Source: Micromonospora lupini str. Lupac 08 (GTDB taxonomy: Bacteria > Actinomycetota > Actinomycetes > Mycobacteriales > Micromonosporaceae). From it: DNA of 64,000 nucleotides. Of this stretch, positions 44,845 to 51,782 are shown piece by piece. The notes below the pieces were generated by a model. The model saw only the letters and a program-made list of their open reading frames with translations. It did not search any database and had not been told where the DNA came from. Location of the stretch: contig NZ_HF570108.1 in the NCBI RefSeq assembly GCF_000297395.2, positions 5,813,700-5,877,699 of the forward strand. The letters are read 5' to 3'. Each line of letters opens with the position of its first letter. Within the stretch, counting starts at the first letter, position 1. The position numbers and the translations under genes were made by a program.

Positions 44845-45495
44845 TCAGGAACTGACCTGCTGGCGGGCCTGCTGGGCCTGGTCCTTGACGTCCTGGGCGG
44901 CCGAGCGGCCGTCGTCCTTGACCGCGTGCACGGCGTCCTGGGCGGTGGACTTCACCGACTCGGCGGCGTGCTGGGCCGGCTCGCGCAGCTCCTCCTTGAG
45001 CTCGCTGGCCACCTCGCCCAGCTTCTCCTTCACGGCGCCGCTGTGCTCGCTGACCTTGTCCTTGACCTGCGCGGCGGCCTGCTGCTCCCGCTGGGAGGCC
45101 GGGATCAGCGAGGAGGCCAGCCAGCCGACCCCGAAGGCGATCAGGCCGGCGGCCAGCGGGTTGCCCTGCGACTTCTGCCGGATCACCCGGGGCGCGCTGT
45201 GGGCGGCGTCGCTCACGGAGGAGGCCGCCGAGTGCGCGGCGTCGCTGACGCTGGAAGCCGCCGAGGAGGCGCGGTCACCCACCGAGTGGGCGGCGTGGCC
45301 GGTGCCGTGGCCGAGGTCAGACGCGGTTCCCATGACCTTGTCCCTCACATTCTGCAGCGCGGAACGGGCCCGCTGCTTGCGGTCGTCGACGATGCGGCTC
45401 GGGCTGACCTTGTAGGCCAGGGCGTCCACATCGGAGCTGAGGCTGTTGCGGGTGGCTTCGATCTCCCGGCGGATCTGGTCGGGATCGGTGCTCAT
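44845..45495 (-). CDS. DUF3618 domain-containing membrane protein
   Basis: A 216-residue protein. The DUF3618 part is at the N-terminus (DPDQIRREIEATRNSLSSDV, about 4-23). A Ser/Ala/His-rich repeat region follows, with the sequence SVSDAAHSA occurring twice, then one membrane helix (about 128-146, LAAGLIAFGVGWLASSLIPA). The C-terminal 70 residues are a Lys/Glu/Ala amphipathic segment resembling apolipoprotein or LEA proteins. It overlaps the holin-like gene by 4 nt. Function unknown; the context suggests an envelope-stress role. Confidence 0.88.
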   Translation of the reverse strand: MSTDPDQIRREIEATRNSLSSDVDALAYKVSPSRIVDDRKQRARSALQNVRDKVMGTASDLGHGTGHAAHSVGDRASSAASSVSDAAHSAASSVSDAAHSAPRVIRQKSQGNPLAAGLIAFGVGWLASSLIPASQREQQAAAQVKDKVSEHSGAVKEKLGEVASELKEELREPAQHAAESVKSTAQDAVHAVKDDGRSAAQDVKDQAQQARQQVSS

Positions 45496-45959
45496 CGGGT
45501 GACTCCCTCCGGGTGGGGCTTGAGCGCGTCGGGGATCCGCTGCACGCTGTCGTTGGTCTGCTTGAGCCCGCGTACGTGCTGGGCGTTCTTCTTGGCCATC
45601 GAGTAGAGGACCGCCGCGACCACGGCCCAGATGACGGCCACGATCAGCGCCGCCAGGCCGGAGTCCATGACGTTGTCCAGGAACTGCCACACGGCGATGG
45701 AGACGAACAACGCCACCATGTAGCCACCGAAGCCGGCGCCGCCGAAGAGACCCGCGGCCTTGCCGGCCTTCTTGCCCTCCTGGCGGATCTCGGCCTTGGC
45801 CAGCTCGACCTCCTGGCGCATCAGCGTCGACAGGTCGGTGGTGACCTGGCGCATCAGGTCACCGAGCGAGCTGCCCTTCACGTCCGCCGCGGTGTGCGGG
45901 GCGCCCGCGTCGGGGTGGTAACCGGAGTCCAGGCCGGACCCCTGCGTCGGCATGGTCAT
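45492..45959 (-). CDS. Phage holin family protein (actinobacterial holin superfamily III type)
   Basis: A 155-residue protein. An amphipathic segment (GDLMRQVTTDLSTLMRQEVE and LAKAEIRQEG) precedes two membrane helices (about 73-95 and 101-122). Despite the name, chromosomal members are not phage lysis genes: they stand with DUF3618 and similar membrane proteins in actinomycetes, and here no phage genes are near. It is the middle gene of a three-gene operon. Confidence 0.88.
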   Translation of the reverse strand: MTMPTQGSGLDSGYHPDAGAPHTAADVKGSSLGDLMRQVTTDLSTLMRQEVELAKAEIRQEGKKAGKAAGLFGGAGFGGYMVALFVSIAVWQFLDNVMDSGLAALIVAVIWAVVAAVLYSMAKKNAQHVRGLKQTNDSVQRIPDALKPHPEGVTR

Positions 45960-45990
45960 GCCGTCGCCTCCCTTCGGATGACTCGGCGCC

Positions 45991-46821
45991 TCACGGGCGG
46001 GGGCTGCCGCTGGACGGCACGCCCGGCAGCGGGTCGGTCTGGGTCACCGGCGGGAGCGGCTGACCGGTGCTGGCCGGCTCGGTGTAGCCACCCGCGCCGC
46101 CCGGCGTGGGGTCGCTGTAGCCACCCGGCGTCGGGTCGACGTAGCCGCCGGAGGTCGGCTCGGTGTACGTCCCGGGGGTCGGGTCGAGGTAGCCACCCGG
46201 CGGGGTGGCGTCGGCGGCCGTCCGGGGCGCCGGCGGCGGCGTGGGGATCACCGCGGTCTGCTCCGGGTCGTACGCCCCGGCGCCGCGGTAGCCGGCGGAG
46301 CCGTTGCCGGAGTGGTCACCGGAGTCGGAGATGCTGCGGGTCAGACGCCCGGCCAGCACGCCGAGCACCGCCGCGCCGACCAGGAAGGTGCCCGGGTTGC
46401 GCCGCGCGTAGTCGCGTACCTCGTTGATCAGGTCGCCGGGCTCGCGCTCCTCCAGCCAGCCGGCCACACCGTGCACCCGGTCGGCGGCCTGGCGGGCCAG
46501 CTCGCTCACCGGGCCGGCCTGGCCACCCTGCTCGGCCATGGTGCGCATCTCGTCGGCGATCGACCGCAGTCCACCGGCGGCCCGGCGCTGCTGCTCACCG
46601 GTCTGGCTGGCGAGCTGGCTGCGCGCCTCGCCGTAGAGGTTGCGGGCCTGCCGGGCGGCCTCGCGGCCGACCTCGGTGCCCTGCTCCTTGGCGGTCTGGG
46701 CGACCGCGCCACCGGCGTGCGCCGCCTCGGACCCGACGTGGCGGGCCTGCTCGCGGACGCCACCGCCGTTGGTGGACTCGTGCCCGTACGTGGAAGTCGT
46801 GGGTGACAGATCGTAAGTCAT
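45991..46821 (-). CDS. Membrane protein with C-terminal Gly-Pro repeats, function unknown
   Basis: A 276-residue protein. The N-terminal half is helical and rich in Ala, Gln and Glu (AKEQGTEVGREAARQARNLY). One membrane helix lies at about 145-162 (NPGTFLVGAAVLGVLAGR). The C-terminal 90 residues are repeats of GGYxDPTPG type. It is the first gene of the operon with the holin-like and DUF3618 genes; all three have a single amphipathic or hydrophobic module suggesting membrane association. The ATG follows GGAAGGG. Confidence 0.8.
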   Translation of the reverse strand: MTYDLSPTTSTYGHESTNGGGVREQARHVGSEAAHAGGAVAQTAKEQGTEVGREAARQARNLYGEARSQLASQTGEQQRRAAGGLRSIADEMRTMAEQGGQAGPVSELARQAADRVHGVAGWLEEREPGDLINEVRDYARRNPGTFLVGAAVLGVLAGRLTRSISDSGDHSGNGSAGYRGAGAYDPEQTAVIPTPPPAPRTAADATPPGGYLDPTPGTYTEPTSGGYVDPTPGGYSDPTPGGAGGYTEPASTGQPLPPVTQTDPLPGVPSSGSPRP

Positions 46822-46900
46822 GATTTCCCTTCCGCTCAGAAAGTCGTCGCGGTTGTGCTGGGGGGATGCGGCCGTGACGCCGTGGCCGCTGACAACTCAC

Positions 46901-46926
46901 CTACCCTCCGTTTCGCCTTCCATACC
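46901..46926 (-). promoter_or_regulatory. SigB/SigF-type promoter of the holin/DUF3618 operon
   Basis: On the minus strand GGTAT (46926-46922), 15 nt, GGGTAG (46906-46901), 80 nt before the first gene. It differs from GGTTT by one base. Confidence 0.5.
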
Positions 46927-47052
46927 TCTTCGTGCATTTCTCTGCGGGACCGGCGGGATCCGCTTCAAAATGGAGGATCGTCGGGCTGCGTCACGTCGCC
47001 GCCGCGGACAGTGAGGTTCGTGGGACCGGCAGATCCACCGGAGGGGGCAGGG

Positions 47053-47544
47053 ATGGCACGAGACGCGCGAGGTGGCCGACCCGCTGCGCCCCGGCCCCGG
47101 GTGCAGGTGGCCGCGCTGGTCGTGGCCGGCGTCTTCCTGCTGATCGGCATCCTCGGCTACATCCCCGGCATCACCACCGACTACGGCGAGCTGACCTTCG
47201 CCGGGCACCACTCGGACGCCAAGCTGCTCGGGCTGTTCCAGGTGTCGATCCTGCACAACGCGGTGCACCTGCTGTTCGGGCTGGTGGGCCTGGCGCTGGC
47301 CCGCAGCGTCGGCGGCGCCCGACTCTTCCTGGCCGCCGGTGGGGCGGTCTACCTGGCCCTCTGGCTGTACGGCCTGGCGATCGAGGCGGTCGACGAGGAC
47401 GCCGGCGCGAACATCCTGCCGGTCAACGCCGCCGACAACTGGCTGCACCTCGCGCTCGGCTTCGGCATGCTCGCGCTCGGGCTGCTGCTGTCCAACCAGG
47501 CGGGCACCGGCGGGCGCCTGGACACCCCGATCGACAGGCCCTGA
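47053..47544 (+). CDS. DUF4383 domain-containing membrane protein
   Basis: A 163-residue protein with four hydrophobic helices (about 18-35, 67-85, 93-115 and 130-150). DUF4383 signatures are visible: GILGYIPGITTDYGELTFAG and LLGLFQVSILHNAVHLLFGL. Function unknown; members occur widely in actinomycetes and are often stress-linked. The ATG follows GGAGGGGGCAGGG. No convincing stress promoter is seen directly upstream. Confidence 0.9.
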   Translation: MARDARGGRPAAPRPRVQVAALVVAGVFLLIGILGYIPGITTDYGELTFAGHHSDAKLLGLFQVSILHNAVHLLFGLVGLALARSVGGARLFLAAGGAVYLALWLYGLAIEAVDEDAGANILPVNAADNWLHLALGFGMLALGLLLSNQAGTGGRLDTPIDRP

Positions 47545-47558
47545 GCTGCGAATTCGCT

Positions 47559-47586
47559 GGTTTGACGGCGACGGTGGCGTGGGTAG
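47559..47586 (+). promoter_or_regulatory. SigB/SigF-type promoter of the DUF6766 gene
   Basis: GGTTT (47559-47563), 17 nt, GGGTAG (47581-47586), 31 nt before the ATG. This matches the mycobacterial SigF pattern closely. Confidence 0.6.
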
Positions 47587-47617
47587 GTGACCAGCCGAGG
47601 ATCCGTGAAGGGGGTCG

Positions 47618-48280
47618 ATGATGCCTCGCTGGATACGCGACAACGCGCTGGCCGCAGCCATGCTCGGCGCTTTCCTGGTCTTCCTGGTGTTGCAGAGTGT
47701 CTTCGGCTGGCAGACCCACAACGAGGAGTTGGCCGAGTTCGGCGCCGCCCCGCTGAGTTGGCCGGCGTACCTCACCAGCGGGCACTTCGCCGAGGCGGTC
47801 TTCGAGAACTGGGAGTCGGAGTTCCTCCAGATGGGCGGGTACGTGCTGCTCACCGCGTACCTGGTGCAGCGGGGTTCGGCCGAGTCGAAGCCGCTGGACC
47901 AGACCGACCGGCCGGAGGACGACGAGCGCCGCGCCACCGCCCAGTCACCGTGGCCGGTACGCGCCGGTGGCCTTCCGCTGGTGGTCTACCGCAACAGCCT
48001 CTCCCTCGCGCTGCTGCTGATCTTCGCCGGCTCGTTCGTCGGGCACCTGCTCGGCGGCACCGCCGCCTACAACCAGGAGCAGGCGTTGCAGAGCGGTGCG
48101 CCGCCGATCGGCGTGTGGGACTTCCTCGGCACCAGCGACTTCTGGTTCCAGTCGATGCAGAACTGGCAGAGCGAGTTCCTGGCGGTCGGCGCCCTGATCC
48201 TGCTGAGCATCGTGCTGCGTCAGCACGCCTCGCCGGAGTCGAAGCCGGTCACGGTGGCGCACGCCGAGACCGGCGCCTGA
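47618..48280 (+). CDS. DUF6766 family membrane protein
   Basis: A 220-residue protein with about four hydrophobic helices. It has two related halves: ENWESEFLQMGGYVLLTAYL is echoed later by QNWQSEFLAVGALILLSIVL, and each is followed by a similar hydrophilic stretch (GSAESKP and ASPESKP). Each half begins with a helix and an acidic segment before the aromatic N-W-x-S-E-F motif. The family has no known activity. A SigF-type promoter lies upstream, in keeping with the surrounding stress genes. Confidence 0.87.
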   Translation: MMPRWIRDNALAAAMLGAFLVFLVLQSVFGWQTHNEELAEFGAAPLSWPAYLTSGHFAEAVFENWESEFLQMGGYVLLTAYLVQRGSAESKPLDQTDRPEDDERRATAQSPWPVRAGGLPLVVYRNSLSLALLLIFAGSFVGHLLGGTAAYNQEQALQSGAPPIGVWDFLGTSDFWFQSMQNWQSEFLAVGALILLSIVLRQHASPESKPVTVAHAETGA

Positions 48281-48319
48281 CCACCACCACCACCGCGGCC
48301 GTCGGGCCGACCGCGGCCG

Positions 48320-48769
48320 TCAGGCCGCGACCGGGAGCCGCTTGGCGAAACAGACGCTGTACGGGTTGCCGACGTACTCGCCGTACACCGGGATCGGTTC
48401 GTAGCCGCACGAGGTGTACAGCCCGATGGCCGCCGGAAGGTACGTGCCGGTCTCCAGGCAGACCACCGAGTGCCCCTGCCGGAACGCGCACTCCTCCAGC
48501 GCGGCGACCAGTTGACGGGCGATGCCCCGCCCCCGGTACGCCGGCCGGACGTACATCCGCTTGATCTCGCCGGTGGCGGCGTCGAGGGCCTGGAGCCCAC
48601 CGCAGGCGACCGCCCGACCGTTCACCACCACCGCGAGGTAGCGGACGTCGTCGTGGGGGACGAAGACCTGCCCGTCCAACCCACCGTCGGCCTCGCGCAG
48701 CTCACGCTGCTGGGCGACGAGCAGGGCGGCGATCTCGGGATCGGTGGCGGGCCGCGACTCGATCAGCAT
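48320..48769 (-). CDS. GNAT family N-acetyltransferase
   Basis: A 149-residue acetyl-CoA-dependent acyltransferase. The acetyl-CoA-binding segment is VRPAYRGRGIARQLVAALEE (RxxGxG/A), and the C-terminal strand has YTSCGYEPIPVYGEY. Substrate unknown. TAGCGT (48781-48776) is followed after 6 nt by the ATG at 48769, so I prefer this leaderless start to the GTG at 48772. Confidence 0.92.
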   Translation of the reverse strand: MLIESRPATDPEIAALLVAQQRELREADGGLDGQVFVPHDDVRYLAVVVNGRAVACGGLQALDAATGEIKRMYVRPAYRGRGIARQLVAALEECAFRQGHSVVCLETGTYLPAAIGLYTSCGYEPIPVYGEYVGNPYSVCFAKRLPVAA

Positions 48770-48839
48770 CACCCAACGCTAGGCGGGATGGATTTCGCGA
48801 AGGTTTCCGGAAGTCGTCCCGATCACGGAGAGCAACGGA

Positions 48840-50312
48840 CTACTCGGCGTCGTCCTCGTCGATGTCGTCGACGTCGTCGTCGGACGCGTCAGCGCCCACC
48901 TCGTCCGCCGAACGCACCCGCCGGGCCTTGCGCGCGGCGAGCCGCTCCGCCGCCGAGGCCCGGTTCGACTTCTCCTCCAGGCGGACGTCGGTGCCCCGGT
49001 TACCGGGCACGAACTCCACACCCGCGTACAACGTCGGCTGCCAGTCGAACTCGCGCTCACCGATCCGGACCAGGTCACCGGGCTGCGCGCCGGCCTTGGC
49101 CAGCTTGTCCTCCACGCCGAGCCGGGCCAGCCGGTCGGCGAGGAAGCCGACGGCCTCGTCGTTGTCGAAGTTGGTCTGCTTGACCCACCGCTCCGGCCGG
49201 ACGCCGCGCACGGTGAACGAGCCGTCCGCCTCGGTCGTGATGGTGAAGCCGTCGTCGTCCACGGCCATCGGCCGGATCACGATCCGGGTCGGCTCGGCGG
49301 GCGGCGCGGCCTTACGCTCCGCGTCGACCAGCTCGGCCATCGCGTACGTCAGCTCCTTGAGCCCCTCGCGGGTGGCCGCGGAGACCTCGAACACCCGGTA
49401 GCCGCGCTCCTCCAGGTCGGGGCGCACGATCTCGGCGAGGTCCCGGCCGTCCGGCACGTCGACCTTGTTCACGGCCACCAGCCGCGGGCGGTCGGTCAGC
49501 CCGCCGTACTGGCTCAGCTCGGCCTCGATGGCGTCGATGTCGGCGACCGGGTCACGGCCGGGCTCCAGGGTCGCCGAGTCGATGACGTGCACCAGCACCG
49601 CGCAGCGCTCGATGTGCCGCAGGAACTCCAGGCCCAGGCCCTTGCCGGTCGCCGCGCCCGGGATCAGGCCCGGCACGTCGGCGACGGTGAAGGTGTGGTT
49701 GTCCATCCGGACCACACCGAGGTTGGGCACGAGGGTGGTGAACGGGTAGTCGGCGATCTTCGGCTTGGCCGCGGAGATCACCGAGATCAGCGACGACTTG
49801 CCGGCCGAGGGGAAACCCACCAGGCCCACGTCGGCGACGCTCTTCAGCTCCAGCACGATGTCCAGCTGGTCGCCGGGCTCGCCCAGCTCGGCGAAGCCCG
49901 GCGCCTTGCGCTTGGCGTTTGCCAGCGAGGCGTTGCCCCGCCCGCCGCGCCCGCCGCGGGCCACCTCGAAGGTGGTGCCGGCGCCGACCATGTCGGCCAG
50001 CACGGTGCCGTCGGTGGTCTGCACCACCGTGCCGTTGGGCACCTTCAGCACCAGGTTGTGGCCGTTGGCCCCGTCCCGGTTCGACCCGGCGCCGCCCTTG
50101 CCGTTGTCGGCCTTGACGTGCGGGTGGAAGTGGAAGTCGAGCAGCGTGGTCACCTGCGGGTCGACCACCAGCGACACGCTGCCGCCGTGCCCGCCGTTGC
50201 CGCCGTCCGGCCCGCCGAAGGGCTTGAACTTCTCGCGGTGGATCGAGACACAACCGTGCCCACCATCGCCGGCCTGCAGATGCAGAACGACCCGGTCAAC
50301 GAACGTCGCCAC
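48840..50312 (-). CDS. obgE: GTPase Obg
   Basis: A 490-residue GTPase linked to late 50S assembly and stress control. The Gly-rich Obg domain (about 2-160) has GGNGGHGGSV; the G domain begins with VGLVGFPSAGKSSLI (G1) and includes ADVPGLIPGA (G3) and NKVD (G4). The C-terminal OCT domain is present, and the last 20 residues are a run of Asp and Glu. I chose GTG 50312 because GAAGGA lies upstream. It follows rplU-rpmA, but a U-tracted terminator precedes it. Confidence 0.96.
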   Translation of the reverse strand: MATFVDRVVLHLQAGDGGHGCVSIHREKFKPFGGPDGGNGGHGGSVSLVVDPQVTTLLDFHFHPHVKADNGKGGAGSNRDGANGHNLVLKVPNGTVVQTTDGTVLADMVGAGTTFEVARGGRGGRGNASLANAKRKAPGFAELGEPGDQLDIVLELKSVADVGLVGFPSAGKSSLISVISAAKPKIADYPFTTLVPNLGVVRMDNHTFTVADVPGLIPGAATGKGLGLEFLRHIERCAVLVHVIDSATLEPGRDPVADIDAIEAELSQYGGLTDRPRLVAVNKVDVPDGRDLAEIVRPDLEERGYRVFEVSAATREGLKELTYAMAELVDAERKAAPPAEPTRIVIRPMAVDDDGFTITTEADGSFTVRGVRPERWVKQTNFDNDEAVGFLADRLARLGVEDKLAKAGAQPGDLVRIGEREFDWQPTLYAGVEFVPGNRGTDVRLEEKSNRASAAERLAARKARRVRSADEVGADASDDDVDDIDEDDAE

Positions 50313-50351
50313 GGCGTCAATCCTTCCAGCGAGGTCCAACCCCGCACTTCG

Positions 50352-50399
50352 AAAAAAGCCAAACGGGCCGGGACCCGTAGGTCCGCGGCCCGCTTGGCT
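50352..50399 (-). terminator. Rho-independent terminator after rpmA
   Basis: A hairpin of about 16 base pairs (outer AGCC/GGCT, inner GGACC/GGTCC, with a 4-nt loop) is followed on the minus strand by six T residues. It lies directly after rpmA and before obgE. It is the clearest classical terminator in the window. Confidence 0.9.
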
Positions 50400-50405
50400 C
50401 GAGAA

Positions 50406-50660
50406 CTACTGCTGCGGAACGATGCTGACGGTCTTACGACCGCGCTTGGTGCCGAAGAGAACCGCACCGGCCGACAGCGCGAACAGCGTGTCGTCGCCGC
50501 CACGGCCGACCAGGTCACCGGGGTGGAACTTGGTGCCACGCTGCCGGATGATGATCTCACCGGCGCTGACGACCTGACCACCGAAGCGCTTCACGCCGAG
50601 TCGCTGGGCCGCGGAGTCACGACCGTTACGCGAGCTGGACGCACCCTTTTTGTGAGCCAT
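50406..50660 (-). CDS. rpmA: 50S ribosomal protein L27
   Basis: An 84-residue L27, whose N-terminal tail reaches the peptidyl-transferase centre. MAHKKGASSSRNGRDSAAQR, then GVKRFGGQVVSAGEIIIRQR, are diagnostic. There is no cleavable N-terminal extension of the Firmicutes kind. It follows rplU after 11 bp. Confidence 0.98.
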   Translation of the reverse strand: MAHKKGASSSRNGRDSAAQRLGVKRFGGQVVSAGEIIIRQRGTKFHPGDLVGRGGDDTLFALSAGAVLFGTKRGRKTVSIVPQQ

Positions 50661-50671
50661 TGGAGGACGAC

Positions 50672-50986
50672 CTACTTCCCGCTGGAGATGCCGGTCACCT
50701 TGACCTGGGTCAACGGCTGGCGGTGACCCTGGCGCTTGTGGTAGCCGGTCTTGTTCTTGAACTTGTGGATCCGGATCTTCGGGCCCTTGGTGTGCGCGGC
50801 GATCTCGCCGGACACCGCGACCTCGGCAAGCTTCGCCGCGTCGGTCACCAGGTCGTCACCGTCGACGAGGAGCACCGCGGTGAGCTTCACCGCGTCACCG
50901 GGGGCACCGGTGAGCTTCTCGACCTCGATCACGTCGCCCTCGGCGACCTTGTACTGCTTGCCGCCGGTCTTGACGATCGCGTACAT
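50672..50986 (-). CDS. rplU: 50S ribosomal protein L21
   Basis: A 104-residue L21, which binds 23S rRNA. It has the typical start MYAIVKTGGKQYKVAEGDVI and the C-terminal HKFKNKTGYHKRQGHRQPL. A leader of about 115 nt separates it from its promoter; ribosomal protein L21 leaders are regulated in some bacteria, but I see no known fold here. Confidence 0.98.
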   Translation of the reverse strand: MYAIVKTGGKQYKVAEGDVIEVEKLTGAPGDAVKLTAVLLVDGDDLVTDAAKLAEVAVSGEIAAHTKGPKIRIHKFKNKTGYHKRQGHRQPLTQVKVTGISSGK

Positions 50987-51107
50987 CGGAGGCGGACTCC
51001 CTGTCGTTGAGGCTGCTGGCGGTCGTCCCCGCGGCGGCTCGCCGGGTAGCAGTGCACGGCGGCGCGGGCACACGGGAACTCGGCACACCAAAGGTGGGCC
51101 GCAGGCA

Positions 51108-51137
51108 AGAGTACGCCATTGCCGGCCCGGACCCCAA
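51108..51137 (-). promoter_or_regulatory. Promoter of rplU-rpmA
   Basis: On the minus strand TTGGGG (51137-51132), 18 nt, TACTCT (51113-51108). It predicts a 5' leader of about 115 nt for the L21/L27 transcript. Confidence 0.5.
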
Positions 51138-51152
51138 ACCGGCCCGCCCTGC

Positions 51153-51665
51153 TCAGCGGGCGCAGAGCTGGTCGAGGCGCTGCTGGAGCCGGTCCAGCTC
51201 GGTCTCGTCGATCGACTCGACGTCCCCGCCGAGGGCGGCGACCTCCGTGCCGAGGTCACTGAGCAGCGTCTTGAGCTGCGGATCGGTGGACCGCGCCGAC
51301 TGCTCCCGCAGTGCGGCCCGCCAGCCGGCCAGCGCCGTCTGCGCCCTCGTACGGGCCGCATCGGCGGTGGCGGTGTCCCCCGCACCCACCGCCGCGACCA
51401 TGCGGCCCAGCTCCGCCACGTACTCCCGGACGGCTGTGGCACCGGCCTGCTGCGCCTCGGCGCAGACCTGCGCGTTCCCGCCCGTGACACCGCCACCCAC
51501 AGGCGTACCTGTCAACCCGCCGGGAGCACCTCCGGACCCGGCGGCCGGGCCGGAAACCTCGGCGGTCGCGCCGGCCGGGGCCGCACCGCCCGACCGGTCG
51601 GCGGAGCAGCCGGCTCCGACGGCGAGCACGGCGACCACCATGGTGACGGCGAGCAGGCGACGCAT
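51153..51665 (-). CDS. Lipoprotein, function unknown
   Basis: A 170-residue exported protein. The signal peptide (MRRLLAVTMVVAVLAVGAG) ends in a lipobox with Cys20. A Gly/Ala-rich linker follows, then a helical domain of about 100 residues (QVCAEAQQAGATAVREYVAE and repeats of Asp, Leu, Gln) with two cysteines at its ends that could form a disulfide. The family is not recognised. GGAGAAG precedes the ATG, and the open frame continues upstream without a start signal. Confidence 0.85.
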   Translation of the reverse strand: MRRLLAVTMVVAVLAVGAGCSADRSGGAAPAGATAEVSGPAAGSGGAPGGLTGTPVGGGVTGGNAQVCAEAQQAGATAVREYVAELGRMVAAVGAGDTATADAARTRAQTALAGWRAALREQSARSTDPQLKTLLSDLGTEVAALGGDVESIDETELDRLQQRLDQLCAR

Positions 51666-51718
51666 CTTCTTCTCCTGACCGGGGCCGACCACTCCCGGCC
51701 CGGGGTGACCGGAGCGGC

Positions 51719-51757
51719 GAGGTCCCTCCCCCGTCACATTGCCGGGAAAGGGACCTC
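51719..51757 (-). terminator. Possible terminator of rne
   Basis: GAGGTCCCT (51719-51727) pairs with AGGGACCTC (51749-51757) around a 21-nt loop, 26 bp past the rne stop. On the minus strand there is no U-run. Confidence 0.55.
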
Positions 51758-51782
51758 GTCAAACACCGGGCCGGTCAGACCG

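Noticed and set aside
45492..45959. A phage holin gene, hence a prophage
   Set aside because: No phage structural, integrase or lysin genes are near, and chromosomal members of this family sit with DUF3618 genes in actinomycetes.
47053..47544. SigB-type promoter directly before the DUF4383 gene
   Set aside because: The best candidate (GCTT, 15 nt, GGGCTG) departs too far from the pattern at its -10.
46855..47621. Alternative overlapping plus-strand frames in the DUF4383 region
   Set aside because: The frame from 47053 has four membrane helices and DUF4383 motifs; the other is arginine-rich and lacks a ribosome-binding site.
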